The notes below the pieces were generated by a model, which had not been told where the DNA came from, did no database searches, and saw only the letters and a list, made by a program, of their open reading frames with translations. Shown here in pieces: positions 5,518-13,896 of a stretch of 18,844 bases of DNA. Numbering within the stretch: position 1 is the first letter of the stretch; each line of letters starts with the position of its first letter. The stretch is from Acidobacteriota bacterium (GTDB lineage Bacteria; Acidobacteriota; Terriglobia; Terriglobales; Acidobacteriaceae), in the NCBI GenBank assembly GCA_021780415.1, contig JAJXYW010000169.1, positions 1-18,844 of the forward strand, in the 5' to 3' direction. A program made the position numbers and the translations under genes.

Positions 5518-5874
5518 CCGCACCGCCGCTGGGCCGGGGCGTGCCTGTGCCCCTCCAGGACCAGCCGGAAGGCTCATGACCAGGGCCGTCCAGGTGGGGA
5601 AGAGATCGAAGCCAGGCATGAGCTCCGCCACGAAGCCCAGCGCCAGCCTCGCCCGGAAGCCCAGGATCCCCCAGAGCAGCGCCGCCGTGGCCAAGTCCAG
5701 CATCAGGTCCCAGGGGGAGGCCGCTCCCTCGAAGAACAGGGGGAAGAAGGCGATCTGCGCCAGGTCGCAGCAGACGGCCACGACCAGCGCCGCCGCCTTC
5801 CGCCTGGGCCGCACCTCGACGCCCGCGATCGCCGAGGGGAAAAGTCTCTGGAGGAGCGCCAGCAACCCTCTCAT
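5416..5874 (-). CDS. Small membrane protein, unknown function
   Basis: A 152-residue predicted protein. Residues about 1-105 look like a real membrane protein: an N-terminal amphipathic segment (MRGLLALLQRLFP), then hydrophobic stretches at about 27-47 (AALVVAVCCDLAQIAFFPLFF), 54-72 (SPWDLMLDLATAALLWGIL) and 76-102 (RLALGFVAELMPGFDLFPTWTALVMSL). The last ~45 residues are proline/glycine-rich and antisense to the end of the patatin gene, so the C-terminus is less convincing. A frameshift or a shorter natural end is possible. There is no Shine-Dalgarno sequence before the ATG at 5874, but TATCCT ends 7 nt upstream, which suggests a leaderless transcript. I do not recognise the family. Confidence 0.55.
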   Translation of the reverse strand: MRGLLALLQRLFPSAIAGVEVRPRRKAAALVVAVCCDLAQIAFFPLFFEGAASPWDLMLDLATAALLWGILGFRARLALGFVAELMPGFDLFPTWTALVMSLPAGPGGAQARPGPAAVRSGPEVHPPAAGQTGEAADPLPPPPGDGSADRRQ

Positions 5875-5881
5875 GGGCTCA

Positions 5882-5887
5882 AGGATA
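5882..5887 (-). promoter_or_regulatory. Candidate -10 box (TATCCT) of a leaderless transcript
   Basis: On the minus strand TATCCT ends 7 nt before the ATG of the small membrane protein gene. The same hexamer forms the -10 of the tRNA promoter in this window, which supports its use here. The -35 region is not well matched. Confidence 0.35.
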
Positions 5888-5952
5888 CACGGGCCGGCGC
5901 TTCCCAGAAAGCCTCCCCCAGATTCCGTGGCGCACGGTCGCTCTTCACCCCT

Positions 5953-5994
5953 TGTGTCTCACCTCTTACTTTTCACTTCTTACTTCTTGCTTCC
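5953..5994 (-). repeat. Degenerate 7-bp tandem repeat, six units
   Basis: Read on the plus strand, six consecutive heptamers (TGTGTCT, CACCTCT, TACTTTT, CACTTCT, TACTTCT, TGCTTCC) follow a YACTTCT-like consensus. The tract ends one base before the stop codon of the ABC permease gene, in its 3' untranslated region. Heptameric short tandem repeats of this kind occur in the intergenic regions of many bacteria. No hairpin-type terminator is visible here. Confidence 0.6.
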
Positions 5995-5995
5995 C

Positions 5996-7285
5996 TCACC
6001 CCGCCCTCACCCAGCGGATCACCTCGGGGATGGAAGGCCTCTTTCCCGTCATCAGGATGCCCACCCGATAGACCCTCGCCGCCGCCCAGGCCACCACCAC
6101 CGTCCCGCCCACCAGGCTCACGACGCTGGCGCCGATCTGCCAGAGCGGCACGTCCACCACGGAGACCCTGAGCAGCATGGTGATGGGCGTACAGAGCGGA
6201 ATCAGGCTCATGACGACGACCCAGGGAGCATTGGGGTTCTGGATCGTGGGCACCATGAGCATGATGGGGACGATGAGGAACATGGTCACCGGCATCTGCC
6301 ACTGCTGGGCCTCCTGCTGGGTGGTGCAGGTGGCCCCCACGGCCGCGTAGATGCTCGAATAGAACATAAAGCCGAACAGGAAATAGAACACCAGCAGCGC
6401 CATCTCCATGGGGCGGAGCCAGGGACCCGTGGATTGCGCCTGCAGGTTCATTGGATTGGCCAGATAGAGACCGGCGCCGAGGAGGAACCAGATGCCGTAC
6501 TGGAGCAGGCCCACGGCGGCGATGCCGATGATCTTCCCCATCATCAGCTCGAAGGGACGGACGGCGGAGAGGATCACCTCCACCACCTTGCTGTTCTTCT
6601 CCTCAAGGACTCCGTTCATGATGGCCACCCCGTACATGATGATCATCATGTAGATGAGCATGGCCAGGAGAAAAGGCTTGATGAAATCGCTAAATACCGA
6701 GCCCTCTCGCGTCTTGCCGCCCTTTTCCACCTTGACCGTTTCCAGCTCGACCCTTCCCTTCAGCTTCTGGGCGATGGCCGGATCGAGCCCCATGGCCTGC
6801 AGGCGGTGTTGAAGGAGGGCCTCGTTCACCCTGCTCTGCAAAAGGGCCTGGATCTGGGCGTTGGCCAGATTCTGCGCCATGTAGGTCGCCTTCAAATCTT
6901 CCTGGCCGTCGGGCTCCAGGAGGAGGACTCCGTCCAGCTTCTGGTCGCCGATGGCCTGCTTGAGAGCCTCCATCTTTTCGTCTGGCTTGGCCAGGTCGAG
7001 GGTCAGCGAATCGCGCACGCTCTTTTCGGCCTCCGCGTCCAGGCCGCCGGTCGCCTTGGCCGGCTTTCTGGTCTCGATGACCAACGGCCCCGCCCAGCCG
7101 GTCTTGTCCACCACGACGACGTGGCTCTTCTTGGTTTGGACGACCTGGAGCAGGACCGAGCCCACCATGAGTCCGCCGAAGAGGAGCGGCGTCAGGATGG
7201 TCATGATCAGGAAGGACTTTTTTCGCACGCGCTCCAGAAACTCGCGCCGCACGACGGCGTAGACGTTGAGCCAGTTAGTTCGCAT
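5996..7285 (-). CDS. ABC-2-type transporter permease, NatB-like
   Basis: A 429-residue membrane protein with the NatB/ABC-2 layout. A cytoplasmic N-terminus (VVRREFLERVRKKSF) is followed by a first membrane helix at about 25-49, a large external domain (about 50-220) rich in charged residues, and then a block of about five helices from about 225 to 420 (for example FLLAMLIYMMIIMYGVAIM, IIGIAAVGLLQYGIWFLLGAGLYL and MALLVFYFLFGFMFYSSIYAAVG). NatAB-type systems export sodium or small toxic molecules in characterised bacteria; the substrate here is unknown. The ATG at 7285 follows GGAGGAG and lies within the end of the ATPase gene (11-bp overlap), so ATPase and permease are coupled and surely partners. 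A degenerate heptad repeat follows the stop codon. Confidence 0.9.
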   Translation of the reverse strand: MRTNWLNVYAVVRREFLERVRKKSFLIMTILTPLLFGGLMVGSVLLQVVQTKKSHVVVVDKTGWAGPLVIETRKPAKATGGLDAEAEKSVRDSLTLDLAKPDEKMEALKQAIGDQKLDGVLLLEPDGQEDLKATYMAQNLANAQIQALLQSRVNEALLQHRLQAMGLDPAIAQKLKGRVELETVKVEKGGKTREGSVFSDFIKPFLLAMLIYMMIIMYGVAIMNGVLEEKNSKVVEVILSAVRPFELMMGKIIGIAAVGLLQYGIWFLLGAGLYLANPMNLQAQSTGPWLRPMEMALLVFYFLFGFMFYSSIYAAVGATCTTQQEAQQWQMPVTMFLIVPIMLMVPTIQNPNAPWVVVMSLIPLCTPITMLLRVSVVDVPLWQIGASVVSLVGGTVVVAWAAARVYRVGILMTGKRPSIPEVIRWVRAG

Positions 7286-8195
7286 GGCGCTCCTCCCCCG
7301 TCACCACCTTGACGAAGATGTCGTGCATGGAGGCCTGCGCCTCCTCGAACTTCGAGATCTTCACTCCCAATTCCAGAAGCCGCTTCAGGATCTTGCCGGC
7401 GTGAGCGTCGGGCTTGAGAAAGAACCGGGCCTCGTTGGGCATGAGGAGGGTCTGCTCGGTGAGGTCGGCGAACTGGGACTCCTGCAGTGCGGCCCCGTCC
7501 GAAAACTGCACCTTCACGCCTCTCGCCCCGTACTCGCGCCTGATCTGCGCCACGTCTCCGTGGAGCACCACCTGGCCCTTGTTGATGAGCGCGATGGAGT
7601 GGCAGAGCTTCTCCACCTGCTCCATCTGGTGCGTCGAGAGGATCACGGTGGTCCCCTGGCCGATGGCCTCCTCCAGAACCTCCATGAAGAGCTCCACGTT
7701 GACGGGGTCCAAGCCCGAGAAGGGTTCGTCCAGGATGGCCACCTTGGGCCGGTGCTGCAGCGCCACGAGAAGCTGGATCTTCTGCTGCATGCCCTTGGAC
7801 AGCTCGTCCACCTTGTGCCCCTCCCACTGCGAAAGCCCGAGCCGCTTCAACCCGTCGGCGGCGCTCCGGCCGGCCTCGGCCGTGGAGAGCCCCCGCAGGC
7901 AGCCGAAGAAGCGAAGCAACTCTCCCACCTTCATTTTCATGTAGAGGCCGCGCTCCTCGGGGAGGTAGCCCAGGGTGGCGCTTGCCACCGAACCGCGCGA
8001 CTGGCCCAAAATGCCTATCCTTCCGGCATCGGGAAGGTAGATCCCCATGGTCATGCGCATCAGCGTGCTCTTGCCGGCGCCGTTGGGCCCCAGCAGCCCG
8101 AAGACGCCTCCGGTCGGAATGCTCAGGGACAGGGGCCGCACGGCCTGCACGTCCCCGAAAGTTTTGGCCACGTTCTCGTATTCGATGGCGTTCAT
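7275..8195 (-). CDS. ABC transporter ATP-binding protein, NatA-like
   Basis: A 306-residue ABC ATPase: Walker A GPNGAGKS (36-43), signature LSKGMQQ (132-138), Walker B VAILDEP (152-158), D-loop GLDP, and switch histidine H189 in STHQ. After the core domain (about 1-220) comes a DUF4162-like C-terminal extension of ~85 residues, common in NatA-type exporters. I chose the ATG at 8195 because GGAGGTGAG precedes it and the next residues (MNAIEYENVAKTFG) match the family start. The open frame continues 31 codons upstream without family likeness. The gene precedes its permease with an 11-bp overlap and diverges from the outer-membrane receptor gene across a 215-bp gap. Confidence 0.93.
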   Translation of the reverse strand: MNAIEYENVAKTFGDVQAVRPLSLSIPTGGVFGLLGPNGAGKSTLMRMTMGIYLPDAGRIGILGQSRGSVASATLGYLPEERGLYMKMKVGELLRFFGCLRGLSTAEAGRSAADGLKRLGLSQWEGHKVDELSKGMQQKIQLLVALQHRPKVAILDEPFSGLDPVNVELFMEVLEEAIGQGTTVILSTHQMEQVEKLCHSIALINKGQVVLHGDVAQIRREYGARGVKVQFSDGAALQESQFADLTEQTLLMPNEARFFLKPDAHAGKILKRLLELGVKISKFEEAQASMHDIFVKVVTGEERHAN

Positions 8196-8334
8196 CTCAC
8201 CTCCATCCGCAAAACCATGCTGCTCTCTATACGATGCCACAGCGCCCGAAGTTTTGCCTGGTACGGGCAACCGAGCCGCATCCATCACCCACCATCGTTT
8301 ATCTATCTTCTCCCATCCAAAACCCTTGGGCGGC

Positions 8335-8364
8335 TTGACCGCTGTTTCGCCACCGTTTTATGAT
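8335..8364 (+). promoter_or_regulatory. Sigma-70-like promoter of the outer-membrane receptor gene
   Basis: TTGACC (8335-8340), an 18-bp spacer and TATGAT (8359-8364) each match the consensus at 5 of 6 positions. Transcription would start near 8371, giving a leader of about 40 nt that contains the AAAGGAGG ribosome-binding site 8 nt before the ATG. Confidence 0.7.
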
Positions 8365-8410
8365 GACTCGTCCATTGCATTTCGGAGGTAAAAGGAAAGG
8401 AGGCCCGCTC

Positions 8411-11242
8411 ATGGTTCGCAAGTTCGGTGCTGCGTTGGCGGTGGTGGCGGCGTCACTGGTCATTCCCTTTTCCCTGATTGCGCAGACGGTGACCGGGGCC
8501 ATCTCGGGGCACGTCAAGGACGAAAACGGGCGGCCCATCGCTGGCGCGGTGGTTGAGGTGACCTCCTCCCACCTTCAGGGCGCCCGGTCCATGGCCACGG
8601 ACGAGAACGGAGACTTTCTCATCGCCTACCTCCCGCCCGCGCACGACTACGCCATTTCCATCCACGCCGAGGGCTACAGCAAGGTCATCCAGTCCGACGT
8701 GCGGGTGGCACTGGGAACCACCACGACCATGCAGGTGGTTCTCAGCGGAACGGGCACCAGTTTGGAGGTGCGGGCCACCCCCTCCCTGCTCGACCTCAAG
8801 GACAGCAAGATCAGCACCGATCTCAGCCAGGAGACGCTCCAATCCCTCCCCATCGGCAGGCAGTTCCAGCAGGCCTTCTACCTCGTGCCCAACGTGGTGG
8901 ATTCGGGCTTGACGATCGAGCCCGGCAACCCCGGCGTGGCGGGCTCGACGGCCACCGAGAACGTCTTTGTCGTGGACGGCCTCAACATCACCGACCCCGT
9001 GGGCGGCGTGCTCGCGAGCAACTTCAACTACAACTTCGTTCGGGAGATCCAGATCACGACTGCTGGCGCCAGCGCCGAATACGGCCCCAGCACGGGCGGC
9101 CTGTTCAACATCCTGACCAAGTCGGGGAGCAACGAGTTCCACGGCGAGGTCTTCGGCTACTACACCAACGAATCCCTAGCCGCGAGCGCGAGGACTCCGG
9201 GGCTCTCGCTCAACCTCTCCACTCCCCAACCCTTCCACAACTACGACTACGGGTTCGACCTGGGAGGCCCCATCCTGAAGGATCACGTCTGGTTTTTCGT
9301 GGGATTCAACCCCACCCTCAAGACCCAGCACTTCGAGGGGCTCTCCGTCGTCCAGAACGTGTACACGGGCCAGACGCACTTTCTCCCCTATCGCTACGAC
9401 GATCTGAGCAAGGACTGGCTCGGGCTGGCCAAGTTCACCTTCCGCGCTAGCGACCGCCACAACTTCGAGCTCAACTTCATCACCGACCCCTCCCACGACT
9501 GGCTGAACGAGGGGGCTGGCAATACGGCTTGGCAGGCCCCCACCGTTCCCAGCGTCCAGCCTGATTCACAGCAGACCCGCCGCTACCTCACCGGCTATTC
9601 GGCGGGGCTCCGGTGGTTCGCCAATTGGACCGACAATTTCTATCAAGAGTCGGAGATCGCGCACGTGCACACGGTGGCCGAGATCCTTCCGTGGAACCAG
9701 TCGGGCTACGGGGAGCCCCAGATCATCAACAACGACTGGGCCCCCGCCGTAAGCGTCGGCAACGGCACGGGCACGCTGTACTGGGACACGCGAGACCGAA
9801 CGCAGATCAGCTCCAAGGTGACCTATCTCGTCCACCGGAACGAGATCAAGTTCGGCTTCGAGTGGGAAGATCTGAAGTGGGACAGCTACAACGGCTACAC
9901 GGGCGGGGTGCAATATACGGTGCAGGGAGGCTTCCCGGGGACCAACCCCTTCTCGTCGAACCTAAGGGACTACGCGTACGTCATCGCGAATTCCCTCCAG
10001 AACCCGCATTCCAAGGATAACGGCCGGTACATCGCTGGCTTCGCCCAGACCAAGTGGTCGGCCACGGACTACCTGACTCTAGCCGCGGGCCTGCGCTGGG
10101 AACACAACGAGCTCATTCCCAATAGCGCCGAAAGCGCATCATTCAACAACTTCTCTCCGCGCGTGGGCCTCTCCTGGGATTTCATGCACGACGGCAAGTC
10201 CAAGTTCTACATGAACCTCGGGCGCTACTATGACCGTCTGCCCATCGCCGCCACCTATCTCATGGACCCGGGCCACGAACAGTACACCGACGTCAGGTAC
10301 CTGGGCCAACTCGTATCGCACTACGTGTTTGGTGTCACCCCACTCCGTGTGCTAGGAGGGACCAAGAACCAGTACAACGACGAGTTCTTGGTGGGCGCGG
10401 AGTACGAGCCCCTGCCCAACCTCCTGATCGGCTTCAACGCCCTCTACCGAGAGCTGGGCAGGGTGCTGGAGGACGTGGGCTACTACGACAGCCACGGGAA
10501 CTTCAGCTTCCTCCTCATGAACCCCGGCTCCTCTCAGTGGCCGGCGGTCATGCAGGGGTGGGCGCGGATACTGCCGGACTACGAGCGCTTTCCCAACCCC
10601 ATCCGCCACTATGCGGGCTACACGCTGAACGTGGAGCGCCGCTTCTCGCACCACTGGTTCCTGAACGCCAGCTACACCCTATCCTACCTGAAGGGGAACT
10701 ACGAAGGCGGATCGGGCGGTTACGGCGTGGACGCCCTGGCCCCCACCGTCTCCACGGCCTACGACTTCCCCGAGCACATCCTCAACATGAACCGATACGG
10801 CTGGTTGCCCGAAGACGTCCGCAACAACTTCAAGCTTCAGGCCAGCTATCGCTTCGACTGGGGCCTCCTGCTCGGTCTGAACTTCAACGCCCGGAGCGGG
10901 CGCCCCTACGACAAGCTCTACAGCTACCCCTTGAGCGGACCCGGCTACGGGACCATCTTCGCCGCCCCCCGCGGCTCCGACCGGCTGCCCGGAATATGGC
11001 AGCTCGACCTTCACGCCCAGTACGACTTCAAAATCTGGCGCTCGGCCCTCTCCCTCTTCTTCGACCTCTTCAACGCCACCAACCGCCAGACTGCCCTTAC
11101 CGTCGATCAGAACTACTACCTGCCGCCCGCCACGCTCGCGCAGGTTTTCTCGGGCCAGCTCGTCAGGGACCCGAACTGGGGTCGGTCCACCTCCCTTCAG
11201 GCTCCGCGGTCCTTTCAGGTGGGCATGAAGTGGAGCTTCTGA
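8411..11242 (+). CDS. TonB-dependent receptor-like outer-membrane protein with carboxypeptidase-regulatory-like domain
   Basis: A 943-residue outer-membrane protein. A signal peptide covers residues 1-24 (MVRKFGAALAVVAASLVIPF.., ending A-Q). A carboxypeptidase-regulatory-like beta-sandwich follows at about 27-110 (GAISGHVKDENGRPIAGAVVEV; DENGDFLIAYLPP), then a TonB-receptor plug-like segment at about 120-250 (VFVVDGLNITDPVGG; EIQITTAGASAEYGPSTGG; GSNEFHGEVFGYY), then a long barrel of alternating aromatic strands ending in a C-terminal Phe (GMKWSF), as barrel proteins require. This Oar-like architecture is greatly expanded in Acidobacteriota and some Myxococcota. Ligands are mostly unknown; carbohydrate or peptide uptake and adhesion have been proposed for the group. 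The ATG at 8411 follows AAAGGAGG. The gene is monocistronic, with a strong promoter and a hairpin after the stop. Confidence 0.92.
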   Translation: MVRKFGAALAVVAASLVIPFSLIAQTVTGAISGHVKDENGRPIAGAVVEVTSSHLQGARSMATDENGDFLIAYLPPAHDYAISIHAEGYSKVIQSDVRVALGTTTTMQVVLSGTGTSLEVRATPSLLDLKDSKISTDLSQETLQSLPIGRQFQQAFYLVPNVVDSGLTIEPGNPGVAGSTATENVFVVDGLNITDPVGGVLASNFNYNFVREIQITTAGASAEYGPSTGGLFNILTKSGSNEFHGEVFGYYTNESLAASARTPGLSLNLSTPQPFHNYDYGFDLGGPILKDHVWFFVGFNPTLKTQHFEGLSVVQNVYTGQTHFLPYRYDDLSKDWLGLAKFTFRASDRHNFELNFITDPSHDWLNEGAGNTAWQAPTVPSVQPDSQQTRRYLTGYSAGLRWFANWTDNFYQESEIAHVHTVAEILPWNQSGYGEPQIINNDWAPAVSVGNGTGTLYWDTRDRTQISSKVTYLVHRNEIKFGFEWEDLKWDSYNGYTGGVQYTVQGGFPGTNPFSSNLRDYAYVIANSLQNPHSKDNGRYIAGFAQTKWSATDYLTLAAGLRWEHNELIPNSAESASFNNFSPRVGLSWDFMHDGKSKFYMNLGRYYDRLPIAATYLMDPGHEQYTDVRYLGQLVSHYVFGVTPLRVLGGTKNQYNDEFLVGAEYEPLPNLLIGFNALYRELGRVLEDVGYYDSHGNFSFLLMNPGSSQWPAVMQGWARILPDYERFPNPIRHYAGYTLNVERRFSHHWFLNASYTLSYLKGNYEGGSGGYGVDALAPTVSTAYDFPEHILNMNRYGWLPEDVRNNFKLQASYRFDWGLLLGLNFNARSGRPYDKLYSYPLSGPGYGTIFAAPRGSDRLPGIWQLDLHAQYDFKIWRSALSLFFDLFNATNRQTALTVDQNYYLPPATLAQVFSGQLVRDPNWGRSTSLQAPRSFQVGMKWSF

Positions 11243-11251
11243 CTCTGTCAG

Positions 11252-11285
11252 GCCACCCGGGAGAGCTGGGGCTCTCCCGGGTGGC
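11252..11285 (+). terminator. Terminator-like hairpin after the receptor gene
   Basis: A perfect 15-bp stem (GCCACCCGGGAGAGC / GCTCTCCCGGGTGGC) with a TGGG loop begins 10 nt after the stop codon. No T-run follows, so if it terminates transcription it does so without a classic U-tract. It may instead protect the mRNA 3' end. Confidence 0.6.
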
Positions 11286-11375
11286 AGGCGGAGGGTGGAG
11301 GCCGAAGGAGGGTGCGCGGTGGAGAGGTACCTGCTTCGAGCCGTCGGGCCTTCGTGGTGAGACTCCTCGTTCCGC

Positions 11376-11405
11376 TTGCGCCCTCCTGCGGTTTTCGGGC
11401 ATACT
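11376..11405 (+). promoter_or_regulatory. Candidate promoter for the deoxynucleoside kinase gene
   Basis: TTGCGC (11376-11381), an 18-bp spacer and CATACT (11400-11405, 4 of 6). It would start transcription around 11412, consistent with the GTG start chosen at 11427. Confidence 0.4.
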
Positions 11406-11426
11406 CCGCTGGAACGGGAGTCGAGA

Positions 11427-12074
11427 GTGGCCGCAGACCTAAAGTATCACTACATCGCCGTGGAAGGACCCATCGGGGTGGGCAAGACGACCCTGGCCCA
11501 GGCCCTGTCCAAGAAGCTGGGCGCGACCCTGCTCATGGAGGACCTTCAGAACCCTTTCCTGCGTGACTTCTATGCCGGGAGGAAGGGAGCCGCCTTCCAG
11601 TGCCAGCTCTTCTTCCTCCTCACCCGCTACCAGCAGCAGCAGCAACTGGTTCAGCGCAGCCTGTTCGACAGCCGGCTGGTGGCCGATTACGTCCCGAGGA
11701 AGGACAAGATCTTCGCCTACATCAACCTGGACGATTCGGAGCTCATCCTCTACGAGAAGCTCTACGCCCTCCTCATGGCCTCGGTCCCCAAGCCGGACGT
11801 GGTCATCTACCTTCAGGCCACCACGCCCGTCCTCCTGAAGCGCATCCACGGCCGCAACCGCGACTACGAGAGCAAGATCTCCGACGAGTACGTGGAAGAG
11901 CTCAACAAGGCTTACAACTACTTCTTTTTCCATTACCAAGAGACTCCCCTCTTGATTGTTAACACCAATGATGTAGATTTTGAAAAGGACCCCTCCGAGC
12001 TGGAGCACCTGATCGCTCAGGTGAACCGGCTGGAGAGCGGGGTTCTCTTCTACGCCCCGCTGGGATCCGCTTAG
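11427..12074 (+). CDS. Deoxynucleoside kinase (dNK family)
   Basis: A 215-residue P-loop kinase of the deoxynucleoside kinase family, which phosphorylates deoxynucleosides to monophosphates for nucleotide salvage. The P-loop is GPIGVGKT (14-21). A family-typical segment FDSRLVADYVPRKDKIFA lies at about 80-97 (equivalent of the DRS/ERS motif). A parallel-strand PDVVIYLQ occurs at about 123-130, and the arginine-rich lid KRIHGRNRDYE at about 138-148. Base specificity cannot be read reliably. The start is uncertain. There is no ATG; GTG at 11427 gives the family length, while TTG at 11376 would add 17 residues and would lie in the putative -35 box. A CAG repeat encodes five glutamines at about 69-73. 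The gene ends at a strong intrinsic terminator. Confidence 0.85.
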   Translation: MAADLKYHYIAVEGPIGVGKTTLAQALSKKLGATLLMEDLQNPFLRDFYAGRKGAAFQCQLFFLLTRYQQQQQLVQRSLFDSRLVADYVPRKDKIFAYINLDDSELILYEKLYALLMASVPKPDVVIYLQATTPVLLKRIHGRNRDYESKISDEYVEELNKAYNYFFFHYQETPLLIVNTNDVDFEKDPSELEHLIAQVNRLESGVLFYAPLGSA

Positions 12075-12088
12075 CGGACCTGGACGGG

Positions 12089-12109
12089 GACGGAAGTCCG
12101 TCTTTTTTT
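12089..12109 (+). terminator. Intrinsic terminator of the deoxynucleoside kinase gene
   Basis: Stem GACGG / CCGTC with an AAGT loop, followed directly by seven T residues (12103-12109), 14 nt after the stop codon. A classic rho-independent terminator, separating this gene from the pantothenate genes. Confidence 0.85.
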
Positions 12110-12166
12110 GCTTTCCCTCAAGCCCAGAGGCGTTGACCGACGGGATGGGGAGAAAGGAGTTGAACC

Positions 12167-13045
12167 ATGTCGAAGATGCGGCAAACCCTGCCCCAGGCCA
12201 TCACGGTTCCCGTCGTCCGTGCGCGCAAGGCGTCCAGCGAGAAGGTGGTCATGCTCACCGCCTACGACTACCCTTCCGCCAGGATCGCCGAGGACTCCGG
12301 CGCGGACGTGCTGCTCGTGGGAGATTCGCTCGGAATGGTGGTGCAGGGCCGCTCCGACACGCTCGGCGTGACCCTGGAGCAGATGGTGTACCACTGCACC
12401 ATGGTGGCCCGGGCCGCCAAGCGGGCGCTCGTGGTGGCGGACATGCCCTTTCTCACCTACCAGGCCGGCCCCCGCGACGCCCTCATCAACTGCGGGCGCT
12501 GCCTCAAGGAGGGCGGCGCGCAGGCCGTGAAGATCGAAGGAGGCGCGCGCCGCGCGCCCCTCGTCCGCCGCCTCGTGGAGAACGACATCCCCGTCATGGG
12601 GCACATCGGCCTCACCCCCCAGTCGCTCCACGCCCTCGGCGGGTTTAAGGTGCAGGGGCGGACCCTCGAAGCTCAGGAGCAGCTGCTGAAGGACGCCCTG
12701 GCCCTGGAGCGCGCGGGAGCCTTCTCCCTCGTGCTCGAGTGCGTCCCCTCGGAGGTGGCCAGGGAGATCACCTCCGCCGTCCGGATCCCCACCATCGGCA
12801 TCGGCGCCGGCCCTTACTGCGACGGACAGGTGCTCGTCTTCCACGACCTGCTCGGGCTCTACGAGGGCCACCTGGCCCGCTTCGTCAGGCCCTACGGCGA
12901 CTTCGGGCGTCAGATGCGAGAGGCCCTTTCCCATTTTGGAGAGGACGTGCGGAGCGGCAAGTTCCCCACGGAGGAGGAGGCCTTCCACCTTCAGGCCGAC
13001 AGCACCCACGCCGCGGCGAAGAAGGAGGGCCATGGAGCTCCTTAA
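12167..13045 (+). CDS. panB: 3-methyl-2-oxobutanoate hydroxymethyltransferase
   Basis: PanB, 292 residues. It transfers a hydroxymethyl group from methylenetetrahydrofolate to alpha-ketoisovalerate to give ketopantoate, the first step of the pantoate branch, in the cytoplasm. Family motifs are clear: MLTAYDYPSARIAEDSGADVLLVGDSLGM (29-57, with the metal-binding aspartate D53), VVADMPF (89-95, D92), GHIGLTPQ, FSLVLECVP with the conserved glutamate, and IPTIGIGAGPYCDGQVLVFHDLLG near the C-terminus. Length is normal (usually 260-290). AAAGGAG lies before the ATG. It is first of panB-panC-panD and overlaps panC by 14 bp. I see no convincing promoter between the terminator at 12109 and this start. 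Confidence 0.97.
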   Translation: MSKMRQTLPQAITVPVVRARKASSEKVVMLTAYDYPSARIAEDSGADVLLVGDSLGMVVQGRSDTLGVTLEQMVYHCTMVARAAKRALVVADMPFLTYQAGPRDALINCGRCLKEGGAQAVKIEGGARRAPLVRRLVENDIPVMGHIGLTPQSLHALGGFKVQGRTLEAQEQLLKDALALERAGAFSLVLECVPSEVAREITSAVRIPTIGIGAGPYCDGQVLVFHDLLGLYEGHLARFVRPYGDFGRQMREALSHFGEDVRSGKFPTEEEAFHLQADSTHAAAKKEGHGAP

Positions 13046-13880
13046 GACTCCGGCGGAGGCTCGGGCCTTCAGCCGCGGCGCCAAGGCGCGGGAGGAGCGC
13101 GTGGCGCTGGTGCCCACCATGGGGTATCTCCACGAGGGCCACCTCTCCCTCATCCGACTGGCGCGGCAGGGCGCCGAGGCGGTCATGGTTTCCCTCTTCG
13201 TCAACCCCAGACAGTTCGGTCCCGGTGAAGACCTGGACCGCTACCCCCGCGATTTCGAACGGGATCGAGCCCTCTGCGAGCGGGAGGGGGTGAAGGCCCT
13301 CTTCGCCCCAGAGGTCTCCGCGGTCTATCCTCCCGGGTTCTGCACCTCGGTGGAAGTGACGGGGCCCGTGAGCGAGGGCCTGTGCGGAGCGAGCCGGCCC
13401 GGCCACTTCCGGGGCGTGGCCACGGTCGTCACCAAGCTGCTGTGCACCTGCGAGCCCAACCTCGCGGTCTTTGGCCAGAAAGACGCCCAGCAGGCCGCGG
13501 TCGTCCGGAGGCTGGTTCGGGACCTGGACCTTCCGGTGGAGATCCTCGTGGCACCCATCGTGCGGGAGACCGACGGGCTAGCCATGAGCAGCCGCAACGT
13601 CTATCTCTCGCCCGAGGAGCGTGCCCAGGCGCCGGCCCTCAAAGCGGCGCTGGATGAGGCGTCCGTCCTTTTTGCCCGGGGCGAGCGCCGGGCGGACAGG
13701 CTCTCCGGGGCGGCCCGGGCCCGCCTGGAGATGGCCCCCCTGGCCCGGATAGACTACGTGGAGCTCGTGGATGCCGAAAACCTGTCGCCCGTGAAAACCG
13801 TCGACCGGCCGTCCTTGCTGGCCCTGGCGGTCTTCTTCGGGGCCACGCGGCTCATCGACAACGCCCACCTGACACCCTGA
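13032..13880 (+). CDS. panC: Pantoate--beta-alanine ligase (pantothenate synthetase)
   Basis: PanC, 282 residues. It condenses pantoate with beta-alanine, using ATP through a pantoyl-adenylate, to make pantothenate. Nucleotidyltransferase landmarks are all present: [15 protein letters not shown] (27-41, with the HxGH motif at 34-37), [21 protein letters not shown] (54-74), the GQKDAQQ motif at 149-155 and the MSSRNVYLS motif (185-193, equivalent of KMSKS). Length is standard. The ATG at 13032 is preceded by AAGGAGG inside the panB 3' end. Longer frames upstream are unrelated to the family. It lies between panB (14-bp overlap) and panD (16-bp gap). Confidence 0.97.
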   Translation: MELLKTPAEARAFSRGAKAREERVALVPTMGYLHEGHLSLIRLARQGAEAVMVSLFVNPRQFGPGEDLDRYPRDFERDRALCEREGVKALFAPEVSAVYPPGFCTSVEVTGPVSEGLCGASRPGHFRGVATVVTKLLCTCEPNLAVFGQKDAQQAAVVRRLVRDLDLPVEILVAPIVRETDGLAMSSRNVYLSPEERAQAPALKAALDEASVLFARGERRADRLSGAARARLEMAPLARIDYVELVDAENLSPVKTVDRPSLLALAVFFGATRLIDNAHLTP

Positions 13881-13896
13881 GGAGAGGGAGCGAAGC

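Noticed and set aside
5576..7312. Long plus-strand open frame (578 codons) over the ABC permease gene
   Set aside because: Antisense to a clear NatB-like membrane protein. The translation is His/Asp/Gly-rich with no domain.
11635..11651. CAG trinucleotide run
   Set aside because: It encodes a short Gln run in the deoxynucleoside kinase at a variable position and is too short to be a notable repeat.
12110..12166. Possible promoter or riboswitch before panB (a TTGACC occurs near 12134)
   Set aside because: No -10 hexamer lies at 16-18 bp downstream and no conserved riboswitch-like structure is visible.
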